Notes: generated from the letters alone by a model not told the origin. 32,441 nt of DNA from an uncultured Saprospiraceae bacterium (GCA_938008185.1 CALLLR010000021.1:1-32441), one strand, 5' to 3'. Shown: positions 8,257-17,393, counted from the first letter of the stretch. Translations and numbers: made by a program.

Positions 8257-9648
8257 ATGATGACAGATTCGAAATTTAAAATACAATATAGTACTGAGGA
8301 TAGAATCACTGCTAAATATATATTGACCACGACTTTGACAAATATCTCTCCATTGGTTATTGGCAGTGGCCAAAGTGATTTTGCGGATTTAGAATTAGTG
8401 CGACTTCCTGATGGTGAGGTCTATATTCCTGCTTCTGCATTAGCGGGTAAGATCAGATCTTACTTTGATGAAGAGGACGATCATTTTAAATTCTTTTGGG
8501 GAACTAAGAGTGAGATAAAGAATCAATCTTCTAAAAAACAATACCAAAGTCATGTCAATATTGAAAATGCCACCGGAACGGGGACAAAAGGGAATTTAGC
8601 TATCAAGGATGGGGTAAAGATTAACTATGAAACAAATACCGCAGAAAAAGGAGCTAAATACGACTACGAAGTATTGGAGCCTGGTGTGGATTTTAAAATA
8701 AAAATTGAGGTAACGGTTCGCAAGGCTTTTGATAAAATACAAATGCTTCGACTGACGGATTTTATTGGAACCATTCTGTCCAGTGACTTTAGAATTGGTG
8801 CCTTTACCATGGCTGGATTTGGTCAGATGAAATGTGCCCCAGTTACGATTCGTTCTTTTTATTTTGAGGATGAAGCATCCACAGATATAGATACCTGGTT
8901 TGACTACCTGGCCGAAGATACCGGGCAGGGGAATAAGGAAGTTGTGAATGATAAGATTGTTTTTTCTCACGACGGAATATTGAATCTGACCGCTAATTTT
9001 AAAATTAAAAATGCCTTAATTACTTCTACCTATGGAACAAGTAGCAATCAACCAGATAAAACGCAAGCTTACCGAAAGAATAATCCCGAAGAGTTGGTAA
9101 TTAGTGGGAAATCGATTCGTGGAGCGCTCCGACATAGAGCTTTTAAGATTTTGAATACGGTTTATTATAATGAGGAAAACGTCAATACCATGATCAATGA
9201 CCTGTTTGGTTACGTAGATCAAAAGCATAATAATCGAGCTAAAAAATCCCGGATTAGAATTGATGAAGCGGTATTAAAAGGTTACGAAAAATATAAACAA
9301 GCCCGAATCAAAATGGATCGTTTTACCAGTGGGACTATCGATGGTGCTTTGATGGAAACGGAAGCGGTTTGGTCCAAAGCGGATGAGAATTTGACCATAA
9401 ATATTCAGTTGTATAAATACCGGCCTCAAGAAGTAACCTTGCTACTGTTGCTTTTAAAAGATTTGTGGAGCAGTGATTTGCCAATTGGTGGGGAAAAGAA
9501 TATTGGACGTGGTGTGTTGGAAGGAAGATCTGCAGTTCTCAGGATTGGTGATCAGAAAGTTTCCTTTAATCAAATGGCCGATAAATTAAAAATTACGGAC
9601 GAACACGCATTACTTTCACAATATAATCACCTGCCTGAAAATCTATAA
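8257..9648 (+). CDS. double Cas7 RAMP protein (Cas7-2x-like, Csm3-like repeats)
   Basis: Two Csm3-like RAMP units in tandem. Numbered from the GTG at 8239, unit 1 has SPLVIGSGQSDFADLELV followed by YIPASALAGKIRS, with D50 where Csm3 has its catalytic Asp. Unit 2 has NALITSTYG and PDKTQAYRKN (D273), then LVISGKSIRGALRHRAF, and ends with the Gly-rich loop LPIGGEKNIGRGVLEG. Both units thus keep a candidate target-RNA-cleaving Asp. The protein forms part of the backbone that holds crRNA. The start could be GTG 8239, which overlaps the previous stop, or ATG 8257; ATG 8257 is used because the upstream codons are an Ile/Lys run with no family similarity. The fused double Cas7 is a hallmark of III-D2/III-Dv loci. 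Confidence 0.8.
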   Translation: MMTDSKFKIQYSTEDRITAKYILTTTLTNISPLVIGSGQSDFADLELVRLPDGEVYIPASALAGKIRSYFDEEDDHFKFFWGTKSEIKNQSSKKQYQSHVNIENATGTGTKGNLAIKDGVKINYETNTAEKGAKYDYEVLEPGVDFKIKIEVTVRKAFDKIQMLRLTDFIGTILSSDFRIGAFTMAGFGQMKCAPVTIRSFYFEDEASTDIDTWFDYLAEDTGQGNKEVVNDKIVFSHDGILNLTANFKIKNALITSTYGTSSNQPDKTQAYRKNNPEELVISGKSIRGALRHRAFKILNTVYYNEENVNTMINDLFGYVDQKHNNRAKKSRIRIDEAVLKGYEKYKQARIKMDRFTSGTIDGALMETEAVWSKADENLTINIQLYKYRPQEVTLLLLLLKDLWSSDLPIGGEKNIGRGVLEGRSAVLRIGDQKVSFNQMADKLKITDEHALLSQYNHLPENL

Positions 9649-9650
9649 TT

Positions 9651-10112
9651 ATGCATACAGAACGAAAATTAATTAATGACTTTTCTATGCTCCGGGATGC
9701 GTTAACTACCATCTCAGATGGCTATATTTTGATCTGGTATTACGACGACCTGGTGGTGGACGTCTTGAAAAATGTCCTGGCTTCTTCCTTCTTTGCAGAT
9801 AAAGAATTGGAAGATATCGTGAGAATTCGGGCTTTCAATGATCAAAAAGAATTACATGTCTGGCGAAGCGGTAAGCAACTTTACAGCAGGATGCGATCAG
9901 ACGATGAAGAGATTATTCCAGCCCCGATTATCAAGGAAATGATGGTAGTTGGGAAAGTAGCCAATCAATTGCAAGAAAAGTTTAAAGATGAATTCGAAGG
10001 ACTTAAGCACATTGCCATACAAACTAAGAATTATGTAGGTTATAATGACATCGGTCAGGCAGGATACGAGGATAGCAGATTTGTAAAATTTGTTGAATTA
10101 AAAAAGAGATAA
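9651..10112 (+). CDS. csx19: Csx19-like subunit of the type III-D complex
   Basis: A 153-residue protein placed two bases after the double-Cas7 gene and three bases before the TIGR03986-type gene. It has IWYYDDLVVDVL in the first third and then RIRAFNDQKELHVWRSGKQLYSRMRSDDE, resembling the 'R.F....E.R.WR' pattern of the Csx19 family (TIGR03984), which is diagnostic for type III-D. In III-Dv complexes Csx19 is a structural subunit with no known catalytic activity. No membrane segment or catalytic motif is visible. The assignment rests on this pattern, the size and the gene order. Confidence 0.7.
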   Translation: MHTERKLINDFSMLRDALTTISDGYILIWYYDDLVVDVLKNVLASSFFADKELEDIVRIRAFNDQKELHVWRSGKQLYSRMRSDDEEIIPAPIIKEMMVVGKVANQLQEKFKDEFEGLKHIAIQTKNYVGYNDIGQAGYEDSRFVKFVELKKR

Positions 10113-10115
10113 ATC

Positions 10116-12320
10116 ATGACAAATATTATTTTAAAAGATGGTCGCTACGTATTTCATCATGATGGAAGTCAATATCGCCTTTCGAATGATTTTGATTTAG
10201 GAGACGGAGAATTTCATTTTGATCATGAACATGACTTTGTCTATAAAAATGGTGGACTGGTTTCGATCAAAGTAGACGGAGAAATGTTTGGGGTAGAAGT
10301 CGTTTCTGGCAGCAATCATCGCCAGGGAAGACAAGATAACAGACATCGATCGAATAATCGAGGTGGAAGAAACTTTAATCGGTCCAAAGGAAGAGGTAGA
10401 AACAGCAAAGGAGAAGATATTGCTGGTGTGGCCACTGCGCCGTATAACTTTATACCACTACCAGATAAGTTGCACAAGACCAAGAATTTTAACCGAAGTC
10501 ACCATATTTACAACGCTGAACTTTACCATGGTCATATTGACTTTGATATTCGAACCTTGACGCCTCTGATGATACGAGGTGTAGATGAGGCATTTTTTAT
10601 GATCAATAGAGTACCAACTATTCCAGGTGCCTCTGTACGAGGAATGGTGAGTACAATAGTTGAGGTGTTATCTGGTGGGTTATTTAATTGTTTTAACAAT
10701 CGAAGAATTTATCAGCGAGCGATGTTTCCGGATGGGACTTCTGCGAATTTATATTATCAGGAAAAACGGCCAGAAACGAAAGCTGGATTTTTAAAATTTG
10801 ATAAACAGGAAAGGAGTTTTTATTTGCGAAAAAGCGATGAGATTAAACTTGATAATAGAAGAAAAAAACATAATGACCGACCATTTACAATTCGTTTTTT
10901 TTCTTCTTCTAATACTTTTGCAGTGAACTCTGGGAATATGAACAATAAGAAACGTGAGTGGGATATCCGTACGAGGATAGCATTTAAAGATGCACCTCCA
11001 ACTGATATTGTGAAGGTTCCTAAGGAAGATATAGCACAATATGAAAATGATAAGAATCGAAATCTCGGAAGTAGGGACAAAAATGTTAATCCTATTACGA
11101 TTGCTAAGGATCTCGCTAAAGGTAAATCAGTAGACAACAATCTAGGTGATGCCTTTAAAAAATATGGTGTACCCGTATTTTATTCTTCCCTTGGTTTTGA
11201 TGAGAAAGGGCAGGAACGATTTACCTTTGGTCACACTAAAAATTATCGGATACCTTATCATAAAACGATCAAAGACCATGTTACTACGGAGTTGACAAAG
11301 GAAGATTTCACAGATTTTAAAACAGCGATGTTTGGAGATGAGAAAGTAGCAGCAGGAAAACTACAGTTTGAACCATTACAATTAAAAAAATCGGGCGAGG
11401 ATGCTTATGAAGTTGCGAATATTGCTAAAGTATTAGGTACTCCAAATGCTAGTTATTATCCTGGCTATCTGGAGCAACCGGATGGAACACAAACCAAATT
11501 AAAAAACTTAAAACACTGGGGATCGGATGGGACCAAAATACGTGGATATAAGTTTTATCATCATATCAACAAAGATGATCACTGGGTGGATCGTAACATT
11601 CGACTTAATGTAGGAGATTTTACGAAGTATCTAAAAAAGAAAGGATACAATCAGCAAAAACAAGATCAGGTATTTTCAGAATTGGGTATCGATGTACGGG
11701 CAAAAGGTAATTTTAAGTACGTTACTAAAGCTTATAGTAATTTGCCGGAGATGAGCCAGACGGCACTTCACGGTTATACTTTTGATAAGGATCATGCGAC
11801 ACAGTTTACCATATTACGTCCGGTCAAAAGAGATCGGGTATTTACTGGTGGTCGGATCCGCTTTGCCAATCTTAGTAAGGAAGAACTAGGCCTGCTACAA
11901 ATGGCTCTGCAATTATTTGGAAATGCCCGTCATAAAATGGGTTATGCTAAACCGTATGGGTTGGGGAGTATTGAGATAGAAAATGTTCAGGTAACTTTAT
12001 CCAATCGGAAAAAAAGATATAAGACCGTCTTTAATCCTGAAGGACAGTTCGATGACGGGAACGAGTCCGCTGTAAAAGTTGAAGAAATCTGCCGGGCTTC
12101 CACTGCTGCCTTACTTTCTTTTTATGATTGTAGCACGATTACCGATTTCTGGGCCATCAAACGCAACCATGCGCTGGCCACTATGCTGGCTTGGGATCCG
12201 GATAAGAAATCTGATGATAAATGGATCAAAAAAACGGAATATATGGAATTAAAAGCTTCTAAAGATAAGCCAATATCTTTTAAAGATAAGCCGGTATTAC
12301 CAAAAATTAGTGAATTATAA
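10116..12320 (+). CDS. TIGR03986-family CRISPR RAMP protein (Cas7 with insertion), RG-rich segment
   Basis: A 734-residue protein. Residues 1-63 form a small beta-rich region. Residues 67-98 are an Arg/Gly/Asn-rich, probably disordered stretch (NNRGGRNFNRSKGRGRN). The RAMP part begins with PYNFIPLPDK (109-118), LTPLMIRG and TIPGASVRGMVSTIVEVLSG, a combination typical of family TIGR03986. A long insertion of several hundred residues separates this from the C-terminal RAMP strands, DRVFTGGRIRFANL and a Gly-rich loop GYAKPYGLGS. It corresponds to the Cas7-insertion subunit of III-Dv complexes. The RG-rich stretch is not a feature I associate with the family. It starts three bases after csx19. 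Confidence 0.8.
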   Translation: MTNIILKDGRYVFHHDGSQYRLSNDFDLGDGEFHFDHEHDFVYKNGGLVSIKVDGEMFGVEVVSGSNHRQGRQDNRHRSNNRGGRNFNRSKGRGRNSKGEDIAGVATAPYNFIPLPDKLHKTKNFNRSHHIYNAELYHGHIDFDIRTLTPLMIRGVDEAFFMINRVPTIPGASVRGMVSTIVEVLSGGLFNCFNNRRIYQRAMFPDGTSANLYYQEKRPETKAGFLKFDKQERSFYLRKSDEIKLDNRRKKHNDRPFTIRFFSSSNTFAVNSGNMNNKKREWDIRTRIAFKDAPPTDIVKVPKEDIAQYENDKNRNLGSRDKNVNPITIAKDLAKGKSVDNNLGDAFKKYGVPVFYSSLGFDEKGQERFTFGHTKNYRIPYHKTIKDHVTTELTKEDFTDFKTAMFGDEKVAAGKLQFEPLQLKKSGEDAYEVANIAKVLGTPNASYYPGYLEQPDGTQTKLKNLKHWGSDGTKIRGYKFYHHINKDDHWVDRNIRLNVGDFTKYLKKKGYNQQKQDQVFSELGIDVRAKGNFKYVTKAYSNLPEMSQTALHGYTFDKDHATQFTILRPVKRDRVFTGGRIRFANLSKEELGLLQMALQLFGNARHKMGYAKPYGLGSIEIENVQVTLSNRKKRYKTVFNPEGQFDDGNESAVKVEEICRASTAALLSFYDCSTITDFWAIKRNHALATMLAWDPDKKSDDKWIKKTEYMELKASKDKPISFKDKPVLPKISEL

Positions 12321-12332
12321 ATTGAATAGATC

Positions 12333-13133
12333 ATGAGAAAAACTATCTTATTAATCATTCTTTTTTTCGCATTTTTTAATGTGGCAAATGGACATGAGAA
12401 AAAAGATTCCATTGGAGTTGAAAAAAGAATTGAACAGCTCGAAGCTCAAGACTTTAAAGAATCAGAAGAGCATAAGCTACGTTTAGAAGAATTGGATATT
12501 GCTTTAGAGAAGAAAAAGCAAAATCTTATCATGTGGGTAATAGGATTTTTAGGTTTTGGTACACTTGCCGGAATAATAGCATCTTTCTTTTTAATTCCAA
12601 ATTATATCAGGACTCAGGTTCAAAAAGGTGTTGATGAGGAGATTCGTGATGTAATACACGGAAGGAGCAACGATGTTCGCAGAATGCTGGCGGAGTATGG
12701 AGAAGAAAATCTATTGCTTAAACAAAAAAAGATATTTGTTTATGGGGAGGATCTTGGACACCTGGAATCAATCCTTACTGTTTACGGCTTTGATTCGACT
12801 AATTTTATTACAGATAAAACAAAACTAGAAACGTGTGATGCAATCCTAATTAATAATTTATCAAGCCAGATTCTTTCGGATTCACCAAAGAAGGATGACG
12901 AAGATTCTGATATAAAAAAGCAATCGTATGACGACCAATTTAATTCGATATTAAGCTTTTTAAAAGAGCAAAAAAAGGATAAATGTTTTCTATATTATAG
13001 TGAAAAAGGCATTAATTTCCCCATTTGGAACGTAACTGATGTTCAATTAAAATCAAGGATAAATTTTTGTACCAATCCGGCTCAAATTTGTTCAAATCTA
13101 ATTAATACTTTAAAGTATCAAAATCGGATTTAA
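12333..13133 (+). CDS. membrane-anchored coiled-coil protein with C-terminal Rossmann-like domain
   Basis: A 266-residue protein. Residues 1-20 form a hydrophobic signal-like segment (LLIILFFAFFNVANG) and 27-63 a Glu/Lys-rich coiled coil. Residues 64-90 form a strong membrane helix containing IMWVIGFLGFGTLAG. After a charged linker, 132-262 alternate strand and helix: KKIFVYGEDLG, CDAILINNLS, KCFLYYSEKG and a final helix with LINTLKYQ. This is a Rossmann-like layout similar to the C-terminal half of the next protein. It begins 12 bases after the RAMP gene, so it is co-transcribed with the effector. No nuclease motif is visible. The C-terminal domain could be a CARF-like sensor, a receiver-like domain or an interaction module; that is inference. 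The coiled coil would face the periplasm and the Rossmann-like part the cytoplasm. Confidence 0.7.
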   Translation: MRKTILLIILFFAFFNVANGHEKKDSIGVEKRIEQLEAQDFKESEEHKLRLEELDIALEKKKQNLIMWVIGFLGFGTLAGIIASFFLIPNYIRTQVQKGVDEEIRDVIHGRSNDVRRMLAEYGEENLLLKQKKIFVYGEDLGHLESILTVYGFDSTNFITDKTKLETCDAILINNLSSQILSDSPKKDDEDSDIKKQSYDDQFNSILSFLKEQKKDKCFLYYSEKGINFPIWNVTDVQLKSRINFCTNPAQICSNLINTLKYQNRI

Positions 13134-13141
13134 ATAAAAAT

Positions 13142-13792
13142 ATGAGAATAAGGAATACGGATCAAATCTTAATTGGTCTAAAAAAAAGAGTAGTGAAAAA
13201 TCCTGAACAAGTTCTTCAGGAATTAGAAAAGATATTTAGGGAAAATAAGGAATCTTACAACAGCGTAATTTCTTTGAGTTCGGAGTATTTTAATTTGGCT
13301 CAAGAAAGAATTAGCGGTATTCATAGTAATGAAGAGGCAAATAGAATATCTAATAACCTTAGGAGTCGAATTTTAGCATTGATTGATACCATTAGTCTCA
13401 AAGAAGCGCAGTCTTTTAATTTCAAAAACTCCATCTTCAACAAAATCCTGGTAATCTGTAAAGACGCATCCAGAAAGCCATTTATGGCAAGTCTCTTTCC
13501 TGAAAAATATTTTAAAGGGGTGACAATCGATGCAAGCGGAATCAAGCAAGATCCGGAAGCCGTAAAAGGGTATGACCTTGTCATTTTTGATAACACACCC
13601 TACAGCAAAGAGGAAGAGAATACGCTGTTACTACATTACCTGGAGGAGACCTCACCACTAGTTTTATACTTTGGTCAACGACTTACATTATTATACGACT
13701 ATCCCTTAAAAGCTTATTTTGCCAATTCTGTTTTTTCGATTCATACCCGAATCGAAGAAATGATTACCTATCTCAAATACAAACAAGAATAA
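13142..13792 (+). CDS. EAD-like domain plus Rossmann-like domain, CRISPR ancillary protein
   Basis: A 216-residue protein. Residues 1-90 are all-helical with LSSEYFNLAQERISGIHSNE and ISNNLRSRILALIDTI, closely resembling the effector-associated domain (EAD11-like) of bacterial conflict systems, which links sensors to effectors by homotypic contacts. Residues 101-214 form a Rossmann-like domain: KILVICKDASRKPFMASLFP, YDLVIFDNTPYS, LVLYFGQ and a C-terminal helix. The final motif ('MITYLKYKQ') parallels the end of the preceding protein ('LINTLKYQ'), so the two C-terminal domains are probably related. The gene begins 8 bases after its neighbour and ends 5 bases before cas6. The role is probably signalling or effector recruitment; the EAD assignment is by pattern recognition. 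Confidence 0.65.
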   Translation: MRIRNTDQILIGLKKRVVKNPEQVLQELEKIFRENKESYNSVISLSSEYFNLAQERISGIHSNEEANRISNNLRSRILALIDTISLKEAQSFNFKNSIFNKILVICKDASRKPFMASLFPEKYFKGVTIDASGIKQDPEAVKGYDLVIFDNTPYSKEEENTLLLHYLEETSPLVLYFGQRLTLLYDYPLKAYFANSVFSIHTRIEEMITYLKYKQE

Positions 13793-13797
13793 CACCC

Positions 13798-14472
13798 ATG
13801 CCCATCCTCATTCCAACCCTCTCTCTCACTTTCGACCACCAGATCAAATCCCACCAGATCAATCGCTGGCGGGGTGCCTTTAATGAAATGGCCCAGCGTT
13901 CAGATGATTTATTTCATAACCACATTGGGGATAAGACCTATCATTATCGGTATCCTTTGATTCAGTATCGGTGTCAGGATGGACAAGCCGGATTGGTCGC
14001 GATCAACGAAGGAGTCAATGCCGTCCAGCGATTGTTGTCGGAGAAAGACTGGTCCATTCGGTGGAATGGCCGGCATAAAACTTTAAAGGTAGTGGAGGTA
14101 GTTCCGGAGGATCATTATCTGACGATGACGGACCAACCTTATCACTATCGAATTCATCAATGGTTACCATTCAATAAAGAAAATTATCAACTTTGGCTGG
14201 CGGCACCAAATTATATGGAGCGGATTAAAATATTGGAAAAAATATTGGTAGGTCATTTATTAGGATTTGCGGAAGCGATGGAGTGGCGGTTACCGCAACG
14301 ACTGGAAGCGGATATTCAGTTGGTACATAATATGGGAAAGGTGCTTCATCATAAAAATAACCTGATTGGTTTTGATTTGACTTATAGCTGTAATATTGAT
14401 TTACCGCCACACATCGGTATCGGCAAAGGTGTCTCCCACGGCTTTGGCTGGCAACGGCAGATCAAAGAATAA
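13798..14472 (+). CDS. cas6: Cas6 CRISPR RNA endoribonuclease
   Basis: A 224-residue protein with two ferredoxin-like halves. The N-terminal part is TLSLTFDHQIKSHQINRWRGAFNE, and the C-terminus carries the Gly-rich loop GIGKGVSHGFGWQ that marks Cas6. The family cuts CRISPR transcripts within the repeat, leaving an 8-base 5' tag on the crRNA. It is the last gene of the effector operon, 5 bases after the EAD gene, and the only Cas6 in the window, so it presumably processes all four arrays despite their different repeat 5' parts. His residues in the N-terminal third (H13, H18) are candidates for the general base, not verified. Confidence 0.85.
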   Translation: MPILIPTLSLTFDHQIKSHQINRWRGAFNEMAQRSDDLFHNHIGDKTYHYRYPLIQYRCQDGQAGLVAINEGVNAVQRLLSEKDWSIRWNGRHKTLKVVEVVPEDHYLTMTDQPYHYRIHQWLPFNKENYQLWLAAPNYMERIKILEKILVGHLLGFAEAMEWRLPQRLEADIQLVHNMGKVLHHKNNLIGFDLTYSCNIDLPPHIGIGKGVSHGFGWQRQIKE

Positions 14473-14556
14473 GCGCAGGATTCGTGTTTTTTATCTTGAC
14501 CGTTACTAAGCATGTGCTGACTTTACCAACCACCATACATCAAACCACCAGGAATC

Positions 14557-15114
14557 ATGCATAAAAAATCTTCCTCTCAATTCACGGCCCCCAAAGGTGC
14601 GCTCAAATTCACGCTGAAACGCGCCAGACAACTCCAGGAAAAACACAACCTGACTCCAGGTACCATCCGTAACTGGAAATGGAAAGGCTGGATTCCGGCA
14701 ATGTATCGAGGAGGAAAGTATGTCAAACCCATTCCCGCTACGCCCGCTCAACTCCGGCGCCTGGATCGGTATCTGGCCCTGGATATTGTCGTAAGAGCAC
14801 ATTTAGGATTGCCCAGGCAGCGACTTAAAGACTACCTCCAGCGCAACGGGAATGCTCGCTTGCAGGTCCACGAAGTGGAAACGGTATTTGAACATATCAC
14901 GAAATTACAAGCTCCTCTGGAAACTTTTATCACTGAACCAACTTTCGGGCACCTCACCGCCATCCTCCTGGATCCCCGGTTTAGAAATACGGCACTGATA
15001 GATCCGCCTTTCCGGGCGGTGCGCTGGAAACACGGGATCGAATTTGACCCCGCTGCTACCCGGTCAATTCAAAAAAAGGCAAGGCATTGGTTAAAGCTCT
15101 TAAAAAAGAAATAA
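14557..15114 (+). CDS. basic helix-turn-helix-like hypothetical protein
   Basis: A 185-residue, strongly basic protein of unknown family. Residues about 22-60 (ARQLQEKHNLTPGTIRNWKW, then KGWIPAMYRGGKYVKPIPAT) resemble a MerR/HTH_17-type wing-helix that reads DNA, and the C-terminus is a Lys/Arg-rich tail. No catalytic residues are evident. It lies 84 bases after cas6, on the same strand, and 340 bases before the largest array. It could be a regulator of the operon or array, or a DNA-binding factor in spacer acquisition; the sequence does not decide. Its codon use is more GC-rich than that of the effector genes, which suggests a different origin. Confidence 0.55.
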   Translation: MHKKSSSQFTAPKGALKFTLKRARQLQEKHNLTPGTIRNWKWKGWIPAMYRGGKYVKPIPATPAQLRRLDRYLALDIVVRAHLGLPRQRLKDYLQRNGNARLQVHEVETVFEHITKLQAPLETFITEPTFGHLTAILLDPRFRNTALIDPPFRAVRWKHGIEFDPAATRSIQKKARHWLKLLKKK

Positions 15115-15454
15115 CCAATTGCAGAATGGGCAGATTATATGTTTTCTGCCTCCTTATATAAGTTCTTTGACATGCGAATAATTCTGGTCGTCGACCGGCA
15201 ATAGCGTATTTTTATAATCTACTCAAAATGAGGATTTTATAGATACCGGAAAACTATGTCAATTTGACATTGATATTAACTTATTGATAATCAGCTTGTT
15301 AAAAAGTCGTCGGTCTTTAAAGAAATCAGATTGTTGTAAAGCGTCGGGATAAATTTAGCATAATTTACAGATGATCAATGACTTAGGTGATGGACCGGGA
15401 GCTGGTTTATTACTATAAAAACTGTAAAAAAAGTATGTATTAAGCAGGTAATGG
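15115..15454 (+). promoter_or_regulatory. upstream region (leader) of CRISPR array 1
   Basis: AT-rich, with no gene. It differs from the long leader shared by arrays 2-4 but contains TTGATAATCAG at 15284-15294. The same 11-mer lies 19-29 bases before the first repeat in the other leaders; here it is about 160 bases away. It also has a short palindrome, GGTCGTCGACC, near 15187. The promoter of array 1 should lie here. If the TTGATAATCAG match is meaningful, array 1 either has a displaced leader or lost the leader-proximal part. Confidence 0.45.
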
Positions 15455-17393
15455 GTTTTAATCCAAGTAAGGTAGGACTAAGACAACGCTTTTGTATAGT
15501 GGGATGAACTCCCAGTTTGCGTTTTAATCCAAGTAAGGTAGGACTAAGACAGACTGTAATCGAATCCTACAAGCCAACTGGGATCAGTTTTAATCCAAGT
15601 AAGGTAGGACTAAGACGAAATGAAAACATTGCTGAAGCATGGACGCCGAGTGTTTTAATCCAAGTAAGGTAGGACTAAGACTGGGTCTCCCACTTTCCTC
15701 GATGTTGCCATTTCCAGTTTTAATCCAAGTAAGGTAGGACTAAGACTTAATGGTAAGAGCTGAGGGGTCGAAATTTGCAAGGTTTTAATCCAAGTAAGGT
15801 AGGACTAAGACTAACTTTGACAACGTGACCCGTTAAAAGTTTCTCGGGTTTTAATCCAAGTAAGGTAGGACTAAGACCCGGGTTCAAACCTTTCATTTCA
15901 TCTTCGTAGGATAAGTTTTAATCCAAGTAAGGTAGGACTAAGACGTTGTCGACGGATGGCCGATTCGCTATTTTTTGCGGTTTTAATCCAAGTAAGGTAG
16001 GACTAAGACTAACTCATAGTTATACTCAATAGTTTTTTTTGAATTGTTTTAATCCAAGTAAGGTAGGACTAAGACAAGTTAATAGGTTCGTCATTTGGTG
16101 CCACTTGTCCAGTTTTAATCCAAGTAAGGTAGGACTAAGACATGTTTCTCTCGATGTTGCTCCTGATATTGCTCTCGTTTTAATCCAAGTAAGGTAGGAC
16201 TAAGACAAGTGATTCCGCCGAAGCTGCTTTTGAAGACGCTTTGTTTTAATCCAAGTAAGGTAGGACTAAGACTGTCTCATTTTCTTTATCTGCAAACACA
16301 GAAGTGGGGTTTTAATCCAAGTAAGGTAGGACTAAGACCCAATTTCCCCCAAAGCATAACTGACACTTCTATTGTTTTAATCCAAGTAAGGTAGGACTAA
16401 GACATCTTAGAAAGCAGATACGCGGACTATCCCGGGATCGTTTTAATCCAAGTAAGGTAGGACTAAGACTTCGTGGCATTCAGAACAAGCAAGCGTAATG
16501 TTTTCGTTTTAATCCAAGTAAGGTAGGACTAAGACTTGTCATCCTGTTTGGCAGAAATAGCATCATTCTCAGTTTTAATCCAAGTAAGGTAGGACTAAGA
16601 CCCTTTATCCCTGATTTGCCATGCTCTAGCATTTTGAGTTTTAATCCAAGTAAGGTAGGACTAAGACTCCTCGGTCGTTTCTCCTTGACCCATTGGCAGA
16701 GCGGGTTTTAATCCAAGTAAGGTAGGACTAAGACTCGCTCTGATGGCCTCTATTGTACCACCTACGAGAAAGTTTTAATCCAAGTAAGGTAGGACTAAGA
16801 CTAAATAAAAAAGCCAAAAAAATCCACGTTCAGCAAAGTTTTAATCCAAGTAAGGTAGGACTAAGACACCACAAACTAGATCCGCCACCGCTGGCCGCAA
16901 TCGGTTTTAATCCAAGTAAGGTAGGACTAAGACAAGGATTTTAAGTTGCTGTGAGGTCACCGATTGATCGTTTTAATCCAAGTAAGGTAGGACTAAGACC
17001 TTAAATTTAAATACTCTACCATCCATCCTTGCACTGTTTTAATCCAAGTAAGGTAGGACTAAGACTCTCGTTTTCCTCAATCTTTAAAAGAGCATATAAG
17101 GTTTTAATCCAAGTAAGGTAGGACTAAGACTCAAGGTTAGGTCGATCTGATTTCTTGTTAGTGCAGGTTTTAATCCAAGTAAGGTAGGACTAAGACTTGC
17201 TTTTGTTTTCAATTACACAACTGCTTTGCCTGTTTTAATCCAAGTAAGGTAGGACTAAGACCCTTCGATGGGCCGGGATGATTTTGTTTTTATTGTGGGT
17301 TTTAATCCAAGTAAGGTAGGACTGAAACTTATTATTGTACTTCAAATTCTGTTTCAATTACCCGTTTTTATCCAAGTGTGGTAGGACTGAAAC
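15455..17393 (+). CRISPR. CRISPR array 1: 30 repeats of 30 bp
   Basis: Thirty repeats made of GTTTTAATCCAAGT plus AAGGTAGGACTAAGAC, with 29 spacers of 35-37 bases. The first 28 repeats (15455 to 17261) are essentially identical. Repeat 29 (17299-17328) ends ACTGAAAC instead of ACTAAGAC, and repeat 30 (17364-17393) also has internal changes, so the old, leader-distal end is on the right. A further degenerate copy (GTTTTAATATAGCTACGG) starts at 17430, 36 bases later, in register. Orientation is left to right, the same strand as the cas genes. Spacers 4 (15682-15716) and 11 (16142-16176) share CTCGATGTTGC and may target related sequences. Confidence 0.98.

Noticed and set aside
16209-16944. Open frames of about 60 codons across array 1
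   Set aside because: They encode translated CRISPR repeats (NPSKVGLR repeated), so they are artefacts of the array.
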